Source of the DNA: SZUA-430 sp044220975
Lineage (GTDB): Bacteria; Pseudomonadota; Alphaproteobacteria; Micropepsales; Micropepsaceae
Direction of reading: 5' to 3'
Assembly: GCA_044220975.1 (NCBI GenBank)
Contig: JBGAPZ010000005.1
Location: 62,001 to 126,000, forward strand
Length of the DNA stretch: 64,000 nt
The notes under the pieces were generated by a model. It searched no databases and was not told where the DNA came from. It worked only from the letters and a program-made list of their open reading frames with translations. The position numbers were made by a program, and so were the translations under genes. Positions 27,397-37,134 of this stretch are shown here, piece by piece (the stretch's first letter is position 1; every line of letters starts with the position of its first letter).

Positions 27397-28446
27397 TCAA
27401 GTTTTGGCGCGCAAGTGCGCCAAAATGGCCTTGGCAGCCACGGGCGGGGCCATCTCGCCCTTTGCCACCGCGGCCTCAAGTTTAGCCAGTTCGGCGCTGA
27501 TTGCCTGGTCTTGTGTCAAAGCCGCAAGCAAACCCTCACGAAGTTCGGTCTGCAGCCAAGCCACGCGCTGATCGCGGCGTTGGCGGTCCCAGGCGCCCGA
27601 CGGGGCCAGCGTGGCGCGGAAGCGTTCGACGTCGCTCCAGACCTCGGCGATCCCCCTGCCCTCCGTGCTCGACACCAGGCGAACATCGGCAAACCAGCCT
27701 TCAAACTTCGGACGCATGAGGTGGAGGGCCGCACGATATTCGGCACCTGCGCGATTCGCGGCGGGCAGCAGGTCGCCATCGGCTTTTGTGACCACCACGA
27801 GGTCGGCGAGTTCCATGATCCCGCGTTTGATGCCTTGCAGTTCATCACCGCCGCCGGGAGAAACGAGTACCACGAACATGTCCACCATGTCGGCAACTGC
27901 GGTTTCAGATTGGCCGACGCCGACTGTTTCGACGAGCACGACATCGAACCCTGCCGCTTCGACGAGGAGCATACTTTCGCGGGTGCGACGCGCGACACCG
28001 CCCAACGTCGTGCCTGCTGGCGAGGGGCGAATGAAGGCGTTGGGGTCCTGCGCAAGTTTCACCATGCGCGTCTTGTCGCCGAGGATCGAGCCGCCGGACC
28101 TTCGTGACGAGGGGTCGACGGCAAGCACCGCGACGCGGTGTCCCCGCGCGGTCAACCATGTGCCGAAGGCTTCAACGAAAGTTGATTTTCCGACGCCCGG
28201 CGCACCCGACAGTCCGATGCGCAGCGCCCTGCCCGCATGCGGCAGCGCATGGTTCACGATCTGGGCTGCGGCCGCTTCGTCTTTGGATTGCCGCGATTCG
28301 ACGAGCGTTATGGCTTTGGCCAGCGCGCGGCGGTCGCCTGCAACCAGGGCGTCCTTTAAGTCCTTGATTTTGGCGTCTTGCGATGAATGGACGTTCATGA
28401 TTTTGGTGACGATTGCAGCTTGAACAGCGCCTTCGGTTTCCGCCAC
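27397..28446 (-). CDS. meaB: MeaB, methylmalonyl-CoA mutase-associated GTPase
   Basis: A 349-residue G3E-family GTPase. Walker A is GLSGAPGVGKSTF, followed by DPSSRRSGGSILGDKTRM and DVVLVETVGVGQSE, all typical of MeaB/ArgK. It protects and reloads adenosylcobalamin on methylmalonyl-CoA mutase. The partner mutase gene is in this window at 38360-40489 but is broken in several places, so the intact MeaB raises doubt about whether that damage is real. It is divergent from a DUF3108 gene. Confidence 0.95.
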   Translation of the reverse strand: MAETEGAVQAAIVTKIMNVHSSQDAKIKDLKDALVAGDRRALAKAITLVESRQSKDEAAAAQIVNHALPHAGRALRIGLSGAPGVGKSTFVEAFGTWLTARGHRVAVLAVDPSSRRSGGSILGDKTRMVKLAQDPNAFIRPSPAGTTLGGVARRTRESMLLVEAAGFDVVLVETVGVGQSETAVADMVDMFVVLVSPGGGDELQGIKRGIMELADLVVVTKADGDLLPAANRAGAEYRAALHLMRPKFEGWFADVRLVSSTEGRGIAEVWSDVERFRATLAPSGAWDRQRRDQRVAWLQTELREGLLAALTQDQAISAELAKLEAAVAKGEMAPPVAAKAILAHLRAKT

Positions 28447-28531
28447 AATTCAAACATGGAGGCCGACCATATAGGCGGCCCTTCCGGAACGCCACGTTCA
28501 ATCGCCTGCTCACACTCGAGGTCTTGAATCG

Positions 28532-29386
28532 ATGTTGAAACGTTTGTTGCTTGCGACGACGATCGCGCTCGTTCCTGTCACCGCTTCCGCCGAAGAGGCG
28601 TCGATAACGGCCGCCGCCGCTGCGCCCGCGCAACCCGCAGGGCCGACGAGTTCGGTGCAGCTGGTGTGGCAGGTCTATCTCGGCGGCTTCAATCTTGGGA
28701 ATGTCGGCATCAAGTCGAGCTTTTCCGGCAATGGCTATTCTGCCGTGTCGCGGCTGAAGACGGCGGGCGTCGTGAACTCGTTCTATGAAGCGGTGATCGA
28801 CGCCAACTCCGTCGGTACGGTCAGCGGCGCCGCGTTGCAGCCGAAGAAGTACGCGTCGAATACGGTGAACGAAAAGCAGAGCCAGCGCGTGGATCTCACG
28901 TACACGACCGCCGGCATCCAACTCGAGGCCGATCCTGTCTACAACACGAACCGCTTTCCGGTTTCGGAAGACCAGAAGCGCGGCACGCTTGATCCGCTGT
29001 CGGGCCTCGTCTTTTCGATGTCGGGCGTTTCGCAATCGGCCTCCAAGCCATGCGGTGACACGGTGCGCGTGTTCGACGGACGCCGGCGCTACGACATCGA
29101 ACTGACGCCTGCCGGCCAGGACAAGCTCAAGACTGACGGCGGCTACAGCGGGCCTGCGCAGAAGTGCACGATCGTCTACAAGCAACTCGCGGGCTTCAAG
29201 CCGAACCTGAACAAAGGCAAGTCGATCCCAACGATCACCGTTTGGTTCGCAACGATGGAAAGCACCTCCGGCGGCCCGGTGAAGACGTTCGTGGTGCCGG
29301 TCAAAATGATGACCGAAACGCCCTATGGCGTGGCGCTTGCGCATGCACGCAAGATCACGATCGACGGCGCGCAAAAATCCAGTTGA
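28532..29386 (+). CDS. DUF3108-type secreted protein
   Basis: A 284-residue protein with a signal peptide (LKRLLLATTIALVPVTASAEEA) and a beta-rich body. WQVYLGGFNLGNVGIKSSF and the central DPLSGLVFSMSG fit the DUF3108 family of periplasmic proteins of unknown role. FDGRRRYDIELTP and a Cys pair (KPCGDT and QKCTIVY) suggest one disulfide. The region before the gene (28447-28531) is short and must hold promoters for both this gene and meaB. Confidence 0.8.
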   Translation: MLKRLLLATTIALVPVTASAEEASITAAAAAPAQPAGPTSSVQLVWQVYLGGFNLGNVGIKSSFSGNGYSAVSRLKTAGVVNSFYEAVIDANSVGTVSGAALQPKKYASNTVNEKQSQRVDLTYTTAGIQLEADPVYNTNRFPVSEDQKRGTLDPLSGLVFSMSGVSQSASKPCGDTVRVFDGRRRYDIELTPAGQDKLKTDGGYSGPAQKCTIVYKQLAGFKPNLNKGKSIPTITVWFATMESTSGGPVKTFVVPVKMMTETPYGVALAHARKITIDGAQKSS

Positions 29387-29533
29387 GGCGGCGGAACGCC
29401 GGGCTCATTAATCGCCACAATGTTCGCGTTGCGCGATACGCACTTCGGTCGGGGCGGCTCGCGCTAACCACTGCTGATAAGCGCGCATTTAAACGGCAGA
29501 GGTACTCTTGGGCGTCAACCGAAGGGGGCGTCC

Positions 29534-29992
29534 ATGAGCATGAATCTCAGTATGAAACAGACGAGTGAATTGGAGCTTGCGCGGATGGCGCGCGAGGGCG
29601 TCGATGAAGACGTGTTGATGGACGCGAGCGACGCGCTTGAGCTCGACAAATCTTGGCACGTTTTGCACTACGTGCTCACGGGTAAGGCTTGGGATGGGCC
29701 GATGCCGGCGGCGGCGCTGTTGTCGGGCGGGCGCGAGGTGGGCGAGGATTTGGGTTACGGCCCCGCTCGCGCTCTGTCGGCGAAAGAGACGCAAGCGTTC
29801 GCGCAATATTTGGGTGCGCAATCGGCGGTCGTGCTTGCGAAGAAGATCGACGTACCGAAGATGCAAAGCCTCGACATCTATTGCGCCGACGGCGATTCGG
29901 AAGAAGACCTCAACCACTATTTCCCGCAGCTGAAATCGTACGTCGCGGACGCGGCAGCGAAAGGCCAAGGCTTGCTGATCTGGATGAGCTGA
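29534..29992 (+). CDS. YfbM-like DUF1877 protein
   Basis: A 152-residue soluble protein. The pattern LDKSWHVLHYVLTG followed by LLSGGREVGEDLGYGPARALS is the core of the DUF1877 (YfbM) family, with KKIDVPKMQSLDIY and HYFPQLKSYVADAA later. The biochemical role is unknown. The start ATG has GGGGGCG about five bases upstream. It stands alone between two non-coding gaps of roughly 100-150 bases. Confidence 0.85.
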   Translation: MSMNLSMKQTSELELARMAREGVDEDVLMDASDALELDKSWHVLHYVLTGKAWDGPMPAAALLSGGREVGEDLGYGPARALSAKETQAFAQYLGAQSAVVLAKKIDVPKMQSLDIYCADGDSEEDLNHYFPQLKSYVADAAAKGQGLLIWMS

Positions 29993-30093
29993 TCGGCTGC
30001 GGCATACTGCGGAAACGGTTTGTGAAGCGGTCGGGGCAGCTGCGTGCGTGTGGCTCGTGGTGGCAGAGCGTCGGGGACCTGATGTCTGCGGCT

Positions 30094-30654
30094 TCAGGCT
30101 TTTGCGTTGGTGTTCACCCAGGCGACGTAGGCTTGCATGAAGCTTTGCAGGAACGTGCGCGTCCGATCGTTCGTCAGTTTGCCGGCAGCGTCGAACAGCT
30201 TGTCCGCGCCGCCCAGATAGACTTCGGGTTGCGGCATTGCGGGCACGTTCAGAAAGACGAGCGACTGGCGCAAATGGTGGCTGGCGCCGAAGCCGCCGGC
30301 GGCGCCCGGCGAGGCGCTGACCACGGCGCCGGGTTTGCCGGACCACACGTTCTTGCCGTAAGGCCGTGAGCCGACGTCGAGCGCGTTTTTCATGGCCGCA
30401 GGGACGGAGCGGTTATGTTCGGGCGTCACGAACAGCACACCGTCGACCGCTTTGATCCGCTCACGGAACGCCGTCCAGGCTTCGGGTGGGGCGTCGTCCA
30501 GGTCTTGATTGTAAAGCGGAAGCGCACCGATTTCGACGATGGCAGGCTTCAGGCTTTCCGGCGCGAACTCGATCAGCGTGTTCGCGAGCTTGCGGTTCAA
30601 CGAGTCTTTTCTCAGGCTGCCGACGATGACGGCGATGTTGCGTGGGGCGCTCAT
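30094..30654 (-). CDS. NADPH-dependent FMN reductase (flavodoxin-like)
   Basis: A 186-residue protein from the ATG at 30654; an ATG at 30666 would add four residues. IAVIVGSLRKDSLNRKLA is the FMN phosphate-binding loop, followed by TPEHNRSVPAAMKNALD and KPGAVVSASPGAAGGF, the usual order in ChrR/YieF-type quinone or chromate reductases. It reduces quinones, azo dyes or metals with NAD(P)H. The physiological substrate cannot be read from sequence. Confidence 0.92.
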   Translation of the reverse strand: MSAPRNIAVIVGSLRKDSLNRKLANTLIEFAPESLKPAIVEIGALPLYNQDLDDAPPEAWTAFRERIKAVDGVLFVTPEHNRSVPAAMKNALDVGSRPYGKNVWSGKPGAVVSASPGAAGGFGASHHLRQSLVFLNVPAMPQPEVYLGGADKLFDAAGKLTNDRTRTFLQSFMQAYVAWVNTNAKA

Positions 30655-30732
30655 GGCGAAGGGCATTTCGTTGTGCTGCCCCAGAAAAGTCCAGGGTTGA
30701 AAACAGCCGGGGACGCACGATCTTAAGCTGTC

Positions 30733-31660
30733 ATGTCCGCTCTTTCACGCACGATCTCGTTTCTGTCGCAGCCGAACCGCGCCCGTGAGCCATCGTCTGC
30801 TCTAAACGGTTCCCTCGACCACGACGAGCAGTTGCTCGACGCCTATTCGCGCTCGGTCTCGTCGGTCGCAGAGAATGTGGGACCTGCCGTTGTGCGGGTG
30901 GAGGCGCTGGCTAATGGGCGCGGCGGGACGGGGTCCTCAATTGACGTTCGATGCCCGAGTGATCGGCGACGATCCGCACACCGACTTGGCACTGCTGCAC
31001 GCGCATGCGCACGCGAAGTTGCCCGTGGCCGTGTTGGGCGACTCGAAGACTTTGAAGCCTGGGCATTTGGTGATCGCGATCGGCAACCCGCTTGGGTTCG
31101 AATCCACGGTCACTGCCGGCGTGGTGTCCGCTTTGGGCCGGTCGCTTCGCGCAAGTTCGGGGCGGTTGATCGACGACGTCATCCAGACTGACGCGGCGCT
31201 AAATCCCGGCAACTCCGGCGGACCGCTCGTCAACTCGCGGGGTGAGGTTGTGGGCATCAACACGGCCGTCATCATGGGCGCGCAGGGCATTTGCTTTGCG
31301 GTCGCGAGCAATACGGCAAGCTTCGTGTTGAGCGAACTCGTCAGGCACGGGCGCGTGCGGCGCGGGTACATCGGCGTCGCTGCGCAGACGATGCAGATTC
31401 CGCGGCGGTTGCAGCTGGCGGCCAGCACCGGCGCCTCGGGCGCGATGATCACGCACATAGAGCCGGGAAGCCCGGCCGCTCAAGCCGGTATTCTCTCGCG
31501 CGATATTCTGGTGGCGCTGGACGGGAAGCCGGCGGAAGGCGTCGACGATCTGTTGCGCCGGTTGAACGCGGAATCGATCGGGCGGACGCTTAGCGTCTCG
31601 GTGCTACGTGGCGGGCAGCGGATCGACGTCAAGCTGACGCCGAGCGAGCGAAGCCGCTAA
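30733..31660 (+). pseudogene. HtrA/DegP-like serine protease with internal deletion and frameshift
   Basis: The first part (frame from 30733) reads YSRSVSSVAENVGPAVVRVE and GRGGTGSS, the normal start of a trypsin-like HtrA domain. The second part, in another frame from about 30940, resumes with LTFDARVIGDDPHTDLALLH (catalytic Asp region), GNSGGPL (catalytic Ser) and a C-terminal PDZ domain. The segment between them, which in the family holds GSGV...TNSHVV with the catalytic His, is missing; I estimate about 35-40 residues. The break lies near 30935-30945. As written the gene makes no active protease. No signal peptide is visible. Its stop is two bases from the convergent terC stop. Confidence 0.85.
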
Positions 31661-31662
31661 TT

Positions 31663-32415
31663 CTACTTCGTTTTCGACCCTGCCCGCTTCTTCGCGCGAT
31701 TGCGCGCGACCATGTTTAGCCCTTCGACAGCTGCCGAGAAACCCATGGCGGCGTAGATGTAGCCCTTCGGCACGTGGAAGCCGAAGCCGTCGGCAATCAG
31801 GGCCATGCCGATCATCAACAGGAAGCTCAGCGCCAGCATGACGATCGTCGGGTTGGCGTTGATGAAGTTCGCGAGCGGGGTTGCGGCAACCAGCATGATC
31901 CCGACCGTAACAAGGACTGCAACCACCATGATCGGGATGTGATCCGTCATGCCGACCGCGGTTACGATACTGTCGATCGAGAAGACGAGATCGAGCAGAA
32001 TGATCTGACCGATCGCAGCCGAGAACGCCAGCTTCGCAACTTGCGTCCCAAACATGTCTTCGGTGGGTTCGGGGTCGACGTTGTGGTGGATTTCTTTCGT
32101 CGACTTCCACACGAGGAAGAGACCGCCCGCGATCAAGATCAAATCGCGCCACGAGAAGCCGTGACCGAAAGCGGTGAACAGCGGCTCCGTCAACTGCACG
32201 ATGACCGCGACGGTGCTCAACAGGACCAGGCGCAAAACCAGGGCCAGGCCGATGCCGAGGCGACGCGCGCGCTCGCGATCGCTTTCCGGCAATTTGTTCG
32301 TCAGGATCGAAATGAAAATCAGATTGTCGATGCCGAGCACGACTTCCATCGCGATCAGCGTGACCAAGGCTACCCACGCCGCCGGATCGGCGGCCAACTG
32401 CACCAAATAGTCCAT
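31663..32415 (-). CDS. TerC-family integral membrane protein
   Basis: A 250-residue protein from the ATG at 32415; longer frames upstream are not family-like. About seven membrane helices are visible, with the acidic signatures MEVVLGIDNLIFI and LLDLVFSIDSIVTAVGM that place paired Asp residues within the membrane, as in TerC/Alx proteins. The family handles metal ions, notably Mn2+ export, or assists metalation of secreted proteins. The C-terminus is basic. The region from 32416 to 32577 is shared with the divergent patatin gene. Confidence 0.92.
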   Translation of the reverse strand: MDYLVQLAADPAAWVALVTLIAMEVVLGIDNLIFISILTNKLPESDRERARRLGIGLALVLRLVLLSTVAVIVQLTEPLFTAFGHGFSWRDLILIAGGLFLVWKSTKEIHHNVDPEPTEDMFGTQVAKLAFSAAIGQIILLDLVFSIDSIVTAVGMTDHIPIMVVAVLVTVGIMLVAATPLANFINANPTIVMLALSFLLMIGMALIADGFGFHVPKGYIYAAMGFSAAVEGLNMVARNRAKKRAGSKTK

Positions 32416-32577
32416 GGATCGATCCCCGACGGCCTGAATTGAGCGTGTCTTGGACGCACCGTTCCGCTTTCGAAGACGGACGGGCGTCACAGCGCCTGTA
32501 GATAGCGGCCCTGGCTGGACTGTCCAGTGCGACCTGGCGCGCGCGACAATGACCTGCAGCGGGAAGGTGATTCGCGC

Positions 32578-35106
32578 ATGAGCTTTTCGCGCGCGTTGAG
32601 ACGCACAGAACAGTTGTTGCTCCGCTGGGCGGAGGAGCCGATCGGCGTGCTGGTACCCGCGGTGGCGTTTGCCGCTGTTTGGCTGCCGCCGCAGATGCCG
32701 GACATGTTCGCCGGCATGGAGACGCCGATCTGGCAGCTGAGGATTTCGGCGCGGCCGTTTTTGTTCGCCCTGTCGGCCATGACCCTGGGCCTTTCCGCTT
32801 GGTTCTGGACGCGCGCGGCGCTGACCGCGCAGATGAACCGCGGCGAGACCGATAAGGCGCGCATCCTGCGGAAGCAGTCCTCGCATTCCGACCTCTTCGA
32901 AGACGAAGACGAGGATCTGCGCCCGCGCGTGCGACACCACGAAGACGAGCCTACGGAATGGTCTTACGAATGGGCACCGCGCATGGCGCTGCTGTTCGCG
33001 GGCGGCATGACAGTGCTGCCGATCCTCTTTTCCTTCCGCACGGGACACTTCTTTAGCGGTCTCCTGGGTGCGGAGCTGCTGAGCTTCGGGCTTGTCGGCC
33101 TGCTTTATGTGTTCGTACTCTACCGCACCGAATTCCGGTGGATGAACGCGTTCGAGGCGCCCTCGTGGATGAAGCGCTCGCGCGCGGCGCGCGTTCTCGC
33201 GTTCTCGCCGTTCGGCTGGCCGTTCGCGGTGCTATCGCTGGCGTGCAGTTTTGTGGCGCTCGCGGTGGTGGGCACTGCGCCGCGCGCTGTCGCGCAATTC
33301 GACGCTCCGACAACGGCGATCGCATCGCTGGCGTTTGCTGTCGGGCCACTCGTCATGGCGCTTGCCATTATGCGCGACCTTGTCGAGCGTCTGATGTATA
33401 TCGTGCGGTTCTTCTTCAACCGTGGCGAGGCGATGCATTTCGCACCGGGTGAAGCGCACCGGATGAAGCGCGTTGCGAGCGTGCTCGGCACGTTCGCGCT
33501 GGGGCTTTGGTTCCTGTCGCCGCCGTGGGTGCTCGAAAAGCATGTCGTGAGGCTCGGCGACACGCAGCTGAGCGAGCCCGCGGGGTCGGCGCCGTGTGCG
33601 GAGAGTCGCAATGCAGGCAGCACCGTGACTGTGTGCCGGCCAGATTTGAAGGCCGCGCTTCAGGAGTGGGTGGCGGCGCGGCGGCGCACCGATCCGACGC
33701 GCACAGAGCGGCTGCCCGTCATCATTGTGGCGGCGTCGGGCGGTGCGAGCCGGGCTGCCGCTTGGCTGATCTCGTCGATGCGCATGCTCGACTTCAAGAC
33801 GAATGGCGACTTCGGGCGTAATCTGTTTGCGATAAGCGGCGTGTCGGGCGGCGCGCTTGGCGCCACAAGCTATGCACGGCTCGTGCGCGCGCAAGGACGG
33901 GAGGACGGCACTGTCGATTGGGACGATCCGACCACGCGAACGGCGGTGGCGCATTTTGCAACGCGCGATTTGCTGTCCGGATCGATTGCCACTTACTTCT
34001 TGAACGACATGTTCGGCAGCATGGTGGGCCCGTTGTGGACTTGGGCCGGCATTCCCGATCGCAACACGGCGCTTGAAGACACGTTCGATGCGATGTGGGC
34101 GATGGACAAGGGGTTCGCCCTGCCGCGGCACGTGCCGGATGGGTTCTTAGGATTGCGCTTCTCGCCGCAGAGCGACAGCCGCACGCCCGTCGAGCTGCTG
34201 CCGCATTTGTTGTTGAACGGCACGGATGTCGTTTCGGGAAAGCGGCTGATCACTTCCACGATCCGCTCGCCTGCCGACAAGCAGCTGTTCGCAGACAGCG
34301 GCGACTTCCTGGCGATGGCGGGGCACGACATCCGTATGTCGACGGCCGTCACGAACTCGGCGCGCTTTCCGTTCATTTCACCCGCGGGGCGGTTCGTCAG
34401 TTCGGACAAGATGGGCGGCGCGGCCTATCAAATCATCGACGGCGGCTATTTCGAAAACTATGGCGCGCGGACCGTTTGGGAAATTGCACGCGCGATCGAG
34501 GAGTTGAACGCGGAAGACCCGACGCTGAACGTAGTTCCGATCGTCGTCGTGATCAGCAACGACGTAGAGACGGATCAACCGCCGCGCCTCTACGCAAACG
34601 CGTGCCGCACGATGATGGAAGATGTCGCGGTCGATGGGTCGCAAATCACGATCCGTTGCGACGAGCCGGTGCGTACGGCGCAGTGCTCGGCGGTCGAGTA
34701 CGCGGGGTTGGTGCCGGCAGCGCGGGCGGAGGATCATTCGATCGTACCGCAGTCGATCGCGCCGCTGCTCGGCCTTGCCGCGACGCGAAGCGCGCATGGC
34801 CGCGATGCGCTCAACATTCTCAAGCGCGATTTCTGCAAAGCGGAGACGGCGGCGGCGAACGACCCGAAGACCCGGTTGATCCATATCGCGCTGCCCCGCC
34901 CGGATACGACCAGAGGCGAAACGGCGCCGATGAATTGGGTGTTGAACCCGGCGGCGTGCGACTTCCTGGTCAACAAGGCGCCGTTCCTGCCGTTCAATGT
35001 GGCGCAGGCCCAGAAGCTGAAAGCGACGCTCGACGCCGTGCTCGGCGAGGGTTTGCGTTCGTCCCAGCCCGAGCGGCCGATGCCGATCGACTGCGGCGGG
35101 GGCTGA
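32578..35106 (+). CDS. Large membrane-anchored patatin-like phospholipase
   Basis: An 842-residue protein from the ATG at 32578, supported by GGGAAGGTGA about eight bases upstream. The N-terminal third (to about residue 330) holds roughly eight membrane helices and an Asp/Glu-rich loop (SDLFEDEDEDLR). The C-terminal part is patatin-like: AASGGASR (oxyanion glycines, about 386-392), GVSGG with catalytic Ser423, and IDGGYFENYGA with catalytic Asp621. Such enzymes hydrolyse acyl esters of phospholipids, here probably at the cytoplasmic face of the inner membrane. It is convergent with rmuC, one base apart. The membrane domain is not one I can name. Confidence 0.8.
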   Translation: MSFSRALRRTEQLLLRWAEEPIGVLVPAVAFAAVWLPPQMPDMFAGMETPIWQLRISARPFLFALSAMTLGLSAWFWTRAALTAQMNRGETDKARILRKQSSHSDLFEDEDEDLRPRVRHHEDEPTEWSYEWAPRMALLFAGGMTVLPILFSFRTGHFFSGLLGAELLSFGLVGLLYVFVLYRTEFRWMNAFEAPSWMKRSRAARVLAFSPFGWPFAVLSLACSFVALAVVGTAPRAVAQFDAPTTAIASLAFAVGPLVMALAIMRDLVERLMYIVRFFFNRGEAMHFAPGEAHRMKRVASVLGTFALGLWFLSPPWVLEKHVVRLGDTQLSEPAGSAPCAESRNAGSTVTVCRPDLKAALQEWVAARRRTDPTRTERLPVIIVAASGGASRAAAWLISSMRMLDFKTNGDFGRNLFAISGVSGGALGATSYARLVRAQGREDGTVDWDDPTTRTAVAHFATRDLLSGSIATYFLNDMFGSMVGPLWTWAGIPDRNTALEDTFDAMWAMDKGFALPRHVPDGFLGLRFSPQSDSRTPVELLPHLLLNGTDVVSGKRLITSTIRSPADKQLFADSGDFLAMAGHDIRMSTAVTNSARFPFISPAGRFVSSDKMGGAAYQIIDGGYFENYGARTVWEIARAIEELNAEDPTLNVVPIVVVISNDVETDQPPRLYANACRTMMEDVAVDGSQITIRCDEPVRTAQCSAVEYAGLVPAARAEDHSIVPQSIAPLLGLAATRSAHGRDALNILKRDFCKAETAAANDPKTRLIHIALPRPDTTRGETAPMNWVLNPAACDFLVNKAPFLPFNVAQAQKLKATLDAVLGEGLRSSQPERPMPIDCGGG

Positions 35107-35107
35107 G

Positions 35108-36493
35108 TTACTGCAAGCGGCGCAGCGGGACAGGTTCCTCGGGCTCTTCCGGCGGGACGAGATCGAGCGTCGGTTGCGCGCCTGAGGGCAGATCGCTCAC
35201 CTCAACTTGCCGCAGCTTGCGCTCGACGGCGCGGGTGCGCGTGCCAACCTCGTGAATCGTCTTCTGCGCGGACTGCAGTTGCTTGTCGAGCTTGTCCCAA
35301 ACCTCGGCGTATCTCTGGAACTCCGTCTTCGCTTCGCCGAGCACACGCCAAACTTCGCTGGAGCGCTTTTGGATCGCGAGCGTGCGGAAGCCCATTTGCA
35401 GGCTGTTCAACAGTGCGTGCAACGTCGTGGGCCCCGCGACGGTCACGCGATACTTGGACTGCAGCCGTGCGACGAGGCCGGCGACCCGCATCGCTTCGGC
35501 GAACAGGCCTTCCGTCGGCAGATACATGACCGCGAAGTCGGTCGTTGCGGGCGGGCGGATATATTTCGACGAGATGCGCTTGGCCTCGTTCTCGATGACG
35601 CCCGCGAGTTCGTCGCTTGCGGCGCGGGCCGCTTCGCTGTCGCCCGCATCCCAGGCGGCCATCAGGCGTTCGTAGGCTTCCTTCGGAAACTTCGCGTCGA
35701 TCGGAAGCAAAACGTCTGCGCTGTCGGAACCGCCCGGCATGCGAACCGCGAATTCGACCATTTCGGTGGCGCCGATTTCGACCTTGGCGTTCGTCACATA
35801 CTGGTCGCGGGCCATCACTTGTTCGAGCATGGCGCCGAGTTGCACCTCGGCCCAGCCGCCGCGGTCCTTCACGTTCGACATCACTCGTTTCAAATCGCCG
35901 ACGCCGATCGCAAGCGTTTGCATTTCGCCAAGGCCTTTGTGCACCATCTCCAACCGGTCGGAGACGAGCGCGAAGCTTTCGCCGAGGCGCTTCTCCAGCG
36001 TGCCCTGCAGCTTCTCTTCGACGGTGGCGCGCATCGACTCTAGTTTTTGCTCGTTGTCGGCGCGCATCGTGTCGAGGCGTTCGGTTACGGTTTGACGTAA
36101 GGCTTCCTGGTTCTTCGCGTTCGCTTCGGCGAGCGTTTTGACGTCGCCCTTTAGCGTTTCGCCGAAGGAAACGATCGTCTTGCGGACTTCCTCGCGCAAG
36201 CGTTCGGCAAATTCCCCCTGGGAGCCGCCGAACTTCATGATGTGCTCGCTCACCTCCTTGCGGAGGTCGCGCCCGCGATCGGCCGACTCCTTGCGCATAT
36301 TTTGGTGTTCGTCGCGCACGGCGCGCTCGGTGCGTTCGGTCATATCGCCGATGCGGTCGAGGCGCTTGTCGAGGTCGCGTGCGGTGGCGCCTTTGCCGCC
36401 GGCGAAACCGTGGATCCACGTCATCAGATGGATCAGCGCGATCGCAAAAGTGAGCGCGATCACGAACGCGAACATGATACTGAGCCAATCCAT
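35108..36493 (-). CDS. rmuC: RmuC-family DNA recombination protein
   Basis: A 461-residue protein with one N-terminal membrane helix (SIMFAFVIALTFAIALIHL), a long coiled coil (about residues 40-190, rich in Glu, Arg and Lys) and the RmuC core: GGWAEVQLGAMLEQV, LPIDAKFPKEAYERL and VMYLPTEGLFAEA. RmuC limits inversions at short repeats and is thought to be a nuclease of the PD-(D/E)XK superfold. Length and order match the family; no damage is seen. Confidence 0.95.
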   Translation of the reverse strand: MDWLSIMFAFVIALTFAIALIHLMTWIHGFAGGKGATARDLDKRLDRIGDMTERTERAVRDEHQNMRKESADRGRDLRKEVSEHIMKFGGSQGEFAERLREEVRKTIVSFGETLKGDVKTLAEANAKNQEALRQTVTERLDTMRADNEQKLESMRATVEEKLQGTLEKRLGESFALVSDRLEMVHKGLGEMQTLAIGVGDLKRVMSNVKDRGGWAEVQLGAMLEQVMARDQYVTNAKVEIGATEMVEFAVRMPGGSDSADVLLPIDAKFPKEAYERLMAAWDAGDSEAARAASDELAGVIENEAKRISSKYIRPPATTDFAVMYLPTEGLFAEAMRVAGLVARLQSKYRVTVAGPTTLHALLNSLQMGFRTLAIQKRSSEVWRVLGEAKTEFQRYAEVWDKLDKQLQSAQKTIHEVGTRTRAVERKLRQVEVSDLPSGAQPTLDLVPPEEPEEPVPLRRLQ

Positions 36494-36609
36494 CTGCGAA
36501 TCTCCTGTCAGGGAGCGATTCTAGGGCGCGATCGGTTGGCCCGCCGCCTTAATTTTGCGCTAGGTTGGCCTTGAGACTTGCTCCCCGTCGCATAAGGAAA
36601 TACCGCAAA

Positions 36610-37134
36610 ATGCGCTCAGTCCCCAGGAAACTCACCGCCGCTTTGCTCGTCGCTGCCGTTGGCGCATGCAGTCCACAAGCGCAAAAGCCGACCGGACCTG
36701 TCGTTAGCGGCGAAGGGTTTGCGGGCGTGAAGTTCGGGATGCAAGTCGCGGAGGCGGAGCAAGCGCTGGGCCACAAGTTGAAACCGCTCGGTGGGGAAGC
36801 CAACTGCTCTTACGTCGAGCCGGTCGGCGCGTATGACGGAATCGCTTTCATGGTGGTCGACGGTGTGATCGCACGGGTCGATGTGCAAGAGACGGATACC
36901 GTCGTCACCGACACTGGCGCAAAGGTCGGCGACACGGAAAGCCACGTGCTCGAACTCTACAAGGGACGCACATCCGTCCAACCGCACAAGTACACAGGGC
37001 CGGAGGGACACTACGTGCTCGTGCTTGGGGCGAATGGCAAGGCACAGATCGTATTTGAAACAGACGGCAAGAAAGTCGTCAGCTACCGCGCGGGCCGGCA
37101 GCCCGAGGTCGAGTGGGTGGAAGGATGTTCGTAA
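36610..37134 (+). CDS. Putative lipoprotein of unknown function
   Basis: A 174-residue protein with a signal peptide ending in the lipobox-like VGAC (Cys20), so it is probably lipid-anchored in the envelope. The mature part is beta-rich, with FAGVKFGMQVAEAEQALGHKL and a Cys in NCSYVEP that may pair with the Cys in VEGCS at the C-terminus. The stop (TAA) overlaps by one base the ATG of the next secreted protein, so the two are probably translated together. The family is not recognised. Confidence 0.75.
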   Translation: MRSVPRKLTAALLVAAVGACSPQAQKPTGPVVSGEGFAGVKFGMQVAEAEQALGHKLKPLGGEANCSYVEPVGAYDGIAFMVVDGVIARVDVQETDTVVTDTGAKVGDTESHVLELYKGRTSVQPHKYTGPEGHYVLVLGANGKAQIVFETDGKKVVSYRAGRQPEVEWVEGCS

